A stretch of 64,000 nt of DNA, from NCBI RefSeq assembly GCF_026745355.1, contig NC_079205.1:35697660-35761659 (forward strand). The letters run 5' to 3'. The notes beneath the pieces are model-generated. The model had not been told where the DNA came from, made no database searches, and was given only the letters and a program-made list of their open reading frames with translations. Source of the stretch: Beta vulgaris subsp. vulgaris (lineage: Eukaryota; Streptophyta; Magnoliopsida; Caryophyllales; Amaranthaceae). The position numbers and the translations under genes were made by a program. Positions 60,801 through 64,000 of the stretch are shown here, piece after piece (positions within the stretch are counted from its first letter, which is position 1; the number at the start of each line of letters is the position of its first letter).

Positions 60801-61959
60801 TGCTTCTAATCACCATTAGAGGCTACATATATATATTTAGATGCAATTTTAGATTGCCTCTATATGTAGTTTTTTTTGTAGTGTGACCCATTGGTAATTT
60901 ACTTCCTTCTCGTTTCTCAACCAAGCAAAGGTGACAACAAATTTTTTTCCAGTTGAGACTATACCAACTATCTCCAAAAAAGGCATTTTGTATATGTTTG
61001 TCTTATATGTACAATCAATGACGAACACATAAGGAAACAAGAACATAGATCAACAACATCAGGATGAGCATAAACTATGTCACTAACCAATTTTGTTCCC
61101 ACTTCTTCACGATGCCATTGTAGATAGTTATTATCAACAATCAGCTTCATTAGTTGTTACATCACATACCTACCACACATTGCCTCAGTTTTTAACTTCT
61201 GACAGGCATTATAAATATGCTTTTGTAGTCAAAGTATCTTCATCCACCCTACTAAGAACTCTCATGATTTGACTAGGCGGTACATGAGATTAGTTAATTC
61301 TTTTACCAAATTGACTTAACCTGCCAATAATTGCACGTCCCTCATTGAAATCGGGAAGATCATGATTGTGCTTGCCATTAATGACATAGACACTCCAACA
61401 CCACCAACACACTCAATCGCTTGAAGTCGAAAAGGACATAATATTTTTTTGTATCGGTAAATTTCTGCACATCTACACGTTCTCTAGACTTATGCAGTCT
61501 ATATCTCCCGCTTCTTTCACAATTGAGGGTAGCTTTTGCATTTCCAAAACCTTGCCCTTCACCATATTGTGATCGAGCGATGATTATCACCATATTATGC
61601 AGCCTACCTACTTCACGTAATGCTTTTCGAGTGGGAAATATAGTTGTAGTGGTGAAAAAATTCACTATAATCTGGTGTATTTTCATCAACCTCTTCTACA
61701 TGGACATCATCCTGACAATTTATGAAAACCATAAAATACAAATGTTATCATAAATTTGATAAACATCATCAATCATCAATTATACAATAAATCACAAACA
61801 AAAAAACTATTTATACATCAATTTTCGAAATTTGATAAATATCATCAATTTTACATCTTGAATTTCATAAATTAAGTCAACATCATCAATCACAAACACA
61901 AATAGTAAATTGGGTTTGTTTTGTCATTAACTAGATTACATTCTTTCATAAGGTTTGGA

Positions 61960-62235
61960 CGAAACATTTATATGTGTTTCGTGTGACCATCATGAAATAG
62001 AAAACACTGCTTCGTGCGACCTATATGAAACAAATGCAATAGTCTCTTAAATTCTTAACGAAACAAAATATAAGGTTTCGTGCAATCTGCACGATACAGA
62101 ATATATTATTTCAAGCAAGCTGCACAAAATGGAGTCGATGGTTTCGTGCAATCTGCACGAAACGGAATTGATGGTTTCGTGTATCTTCACGAAACAAACT
62201 AATCATGTTCGTGTAGATTGCACGAAATAAGGCAA
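61960..62235. repeat. Cluster of TTTCGTGCAATCTGCACGAAA palindromes
   Basis: At least five degenerate copies of an imperfect palindrome of about 21 bp, TTTCGTGC-NNNN-GCACGAAA, and half-sites of it, spaced 30-45 bp. They lie in the first intron of the MULE-OTU gene, just downstream of exon 1. No coding function. They could be protein-binding sites of the element or the residue of an array. Confidence 0.7.
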
Positions 62236-63143
62236 ATCATGCATTACGAATCGTCCGACATATCATAATTACGAAAAAAATTAACAACTTACATCATATT
62301 GAAATTCGATTGGGTCAAAATTATGGTCCATTGAATATCAAATTAAAATTTGTAGATCTTCGATGAAGTTTTTTTTATATCTAACAGTTAGAGAGGAGAG
62401 AATATTTTTAGAGAGAGAAAGTTTTTTTAGAAAGAATATAATAATAAGGGTTTTTTGGGTTTTTTTTTTGGGTTGCGTTAGTAAAGTGAGGCTGCGTTTA
62501 GCAACACCCTAAAATCTTGGAGGAAACAAATTTCAATGTTGTAGGGGGGAGGGTTTTGGGGTTTGTTGGGCTTTTGGGTGAGTGATCCTGTGTGAGGGAA
62601 GCCCGAAATAAATTTTTCTTACCATGTGTTACCGAAAAGGGGTCCAAAAAATATATAAGAAGGTAAATTCATACGTAATTAAATTTAATAATTGGAAACA
62701 ATAATAAATTTATCAAAAAAATGGTTATCGTAAAATGCAAATAGAATACTGAATAATAAGGTGAAAGAATATCATAAAGTTATAAAATTGTGTACAGTGG
62801 ATCAAAAAGAACTAATTGGGACAAAAAAAAATTAGATTAAAAGACGTCAAATCCATATAAATAAGAGTAAAGTTACATATAATAATAATTTTTTTTACAT
62901 ACGTATATTCTGTTCTTGATAATTTTAGTATATTTATAATATATTTATTTTTTATCTACAAAACAATCAAAACATAAATCTTCAAAATTAAAAAATTCTC
63001 AAATAATGAAGAATATATTTATATATCTTATATGAGAACATTTTTTATGTGAGAACAAATTTAGGTTTAGAACATATGTAACATTTTTTTTAGAATATAT
63101 GCAAACAAGTTTTAGAACAACATACTTAATGCTTTCTTTTAGG

Positions 63144-63145
<2 letters not shown>

Positions 63146-63190
<45 letters not shown>
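63146..63190. repeat. (TA)n microsatellite
   Basis: An uninterrupted TA run of about 22 units. Confidence 0.95.
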
Positions 63191-63199
<9 letters not shown>

Positions 63200-63823
63200 A
63201 ATAAGAATAAATGTACATTGAATAAGTTACTAACCTATGCTAGATTTATGAGTTTTTATTTAAAAACGTGTTAGGGAATTTTTTTCAAATATTTTCAAAC
63301 TAAAACCCTTTAAAATGAAGTAATAAAATATCACGCTCATTTTACGTAAGCAATAAAAATATGCCTATAATCATTAATTTTTTTTTGGTCTAACCTAAAC
63401 TGGACCTGACCTTAATTGTTGAACATAGTTATTAACTTTAGGTTGAAACTTTTTGTTCAATTGTGCATGTCTTTCTATGATAGTTTTCTTATAAACGTGT
63501 AATTCTAATCTTTTATGATTATTTTTCTTCCAAAAAAACAAGTATATCTTAGCTTCTTTGAGTACTTATTTTTTTTTGTTAGGATAGATTCCTATTATTT
63601 ACAGCTTATCAGATTGGTTTTTTCCTTTGATATTTTTATTTTAAAATTAATAGAATGGTAAGTGTTGTAATTTTTTTTTAGATACATTAGTCAAAAGGAG
63701 AGGACATCAAAGTACTCAAGAGTTTCCATATAATCTCTCCCTTTTCTTTTAATTATTAGACTTCATTTCGGGGAAGAACCAAGAATGAAATACCAAGAAT
63801 GGGAAATATAAAAGAAAAAGTCC

Positions 63824-63824
<1 letters not shown>

Positions 63825-63919
<95 letters not shown>
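63825..63919. repeat. (TA)n microsatellite, interrupted
   Basis: A TA run of about 95 bases with TTATATTA interruptions near 63858. The open frame across it on the minus strand is only Ile-Tyr repeats. Confidence 0.95.
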
Positions 63920-63921
<2 letters not shown>

Positions 63922-64000
63922 AGGAACTTTTCGGGAGCATAGAGCGTACCACATAGGATTTTCATGTCATCAATTTTATTTTTCTGTATTACAAAAATAG

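Larger units (their letters stand above)
52079..60883. mobile_element. CACTA element 4 (8.8 kb), composite
   Basis: The ends are CACTACAAAAAAATTTGG and, inverted, CACTACAAAAAAAACTAC, flanked by the duplication TGA (52076-52078 and 60884-60886). Subterminal arrays based on GTTGCCTCTAAA fill 52100-52640 and 60400-60870. No transposase (TNPD/TNPA-like) is visible, so it is probably non-autonomous despite its size; it holds two Stowaways, a tRNA-like sequence, a TA microsatellite, one end of another CACTA (55609) and a transcription-unit-like segment (58200-60170). Removing it plus one TGA joins the MULE frame as NYQWV-MECVKQLFDPEKL. It may be the sum of two or more elements. Confidence 0.9.
50137..62331 (-). 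pseudogene. MULE transposase fused to an OTU cysteine protease, broken
   Basis: Exon 1 is 62331-62293 (MDHNFDPIEFQYD, donor GAT|GTAAGT); exon 2 starts at 61711. Following homology: an N-terminal binding region (FPTRKALREVGRLHNMV, LNCERSGRYR; 61378-61689), KHNHDLPDF, the MULE core (DCTYKTNIYKMPFLEIVG, 60849-61046), then across the CACTA the VIVTDRELAL motif, and a helical part (51674-51931). After an intron (51677-51566) come the SWIM region (CGCYLRHTHGLPCAHEM, 51094-51564), an Arg/Gly/Ser linker and an OTU domain with catalytic GADGNCGYRAVS (about 50670-50705). A 76-bp intron (50326-50251) precedes the tail. OTU domains are deubiquitinase-type proteases. Stops include 51085, 50663, 50640 and 50628; frameshifts lie near 61660, 61430 and 50350. 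No MULE ends were found. Confidence 0.85.
62332..64000. other. Region beyond the MULE-OTU gene: leader and AT-rich DNA
   Basis: On the minus strand, 62332-62480 is CT-rich (antisense GAGAGAGAAAG), consistent with a 5'UTR of the MULE gene. The rest is AT-rich without genes, apart from two TA microsatellites. I looked for a MULE inverted repeat here and saw none. Confidence 0.45.

Noticed and set aside
52079..60883. CRISPR-like array from regularly repeated units
   Set aside because: The repeats are subterminal transposon motifs with similar, not unique, spacers, and this is a plant nuclear genome.

Overview
The window is nuclear DNA of a flowering plant, almost certainly a eudicot. It is AT-rich and carries a plant-type SUN-domain gene, plant L1-type LINEs with an RNase H tail, Mutator-like (MULE), CACTA, hAT, Stowaway and Helitron-like elements, plant mobile domain (PMD) sequence, and plant GT/AG introns. 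The exact species cannot be read from the sequence; a Caryophyllales genome is a guess only.

Only one clearly functional host gene is visible: a SUN1/SUN2-type inner nuclear membrane protein on the minus strand (34970-41305, two exons, one 5-kb intron). Almost everything else is mobile DNA, much of it nested.

Layout: 1-1380 is element remnants; 1382-1901 a Helitron-like element; 2634-3613 a foldback MULE; 3.6-8.1 kb mostly featureless AT-rich DNA; 8130-8262 a hAT MITE; about 8480-9643 a solo Copia-type LTR; about 10-13.8 kb a decayed LTR retrotransposon; 14.3-15.7 kb a non-autonomous element with a hAT MITE inside; 15727-16256 an LTR-like piece split by a 7.2-kb L1-type LINE (16257-23490, 17-bp target duplication), itself split by a CACTA element (18361-19944). 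23607-26223 is another CACTA, with a second foldback MULE inside it, sitting in an older truncated LINE. 27450-34623 is a complete but decayed MULE with long terminal inverted repeats, a transposase pseudogene, a convergent GRF zinc-finger gene and an unrecognised Trp-rich reading frame, split by a CACTA (28391-29832). After the SUN gene come a Stowaway MITE and a PMD pseudogene (43966-49769). One PMD intron holds a solo LTR (45327-49123), which holds a third foldback MULE (47892-49073). Convergent with the PMD pseudogene is a MULE transposase-OTU protease pseudogene (50137-62331, minus strand), split by an 8.8-kb CACTA (52079-60883) that contains two Stowaways, a tRNA-like sequence and an end of a further CACTA.

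Most insertions are dated relative to each other by intact target-site duplications. All four bounded CACTA elements landed inside older transposon coding sequence, and removing each one with one copy of its 3-bp duplication rejoins the interrupted frame or homology. The three foldback elements each have a perfect 9-bp duplication and long arms that should form hairpins. The least familiar object is the 119-residue Trp-rich reading frame inside the MULE, which appears only after the CACTA is removed.
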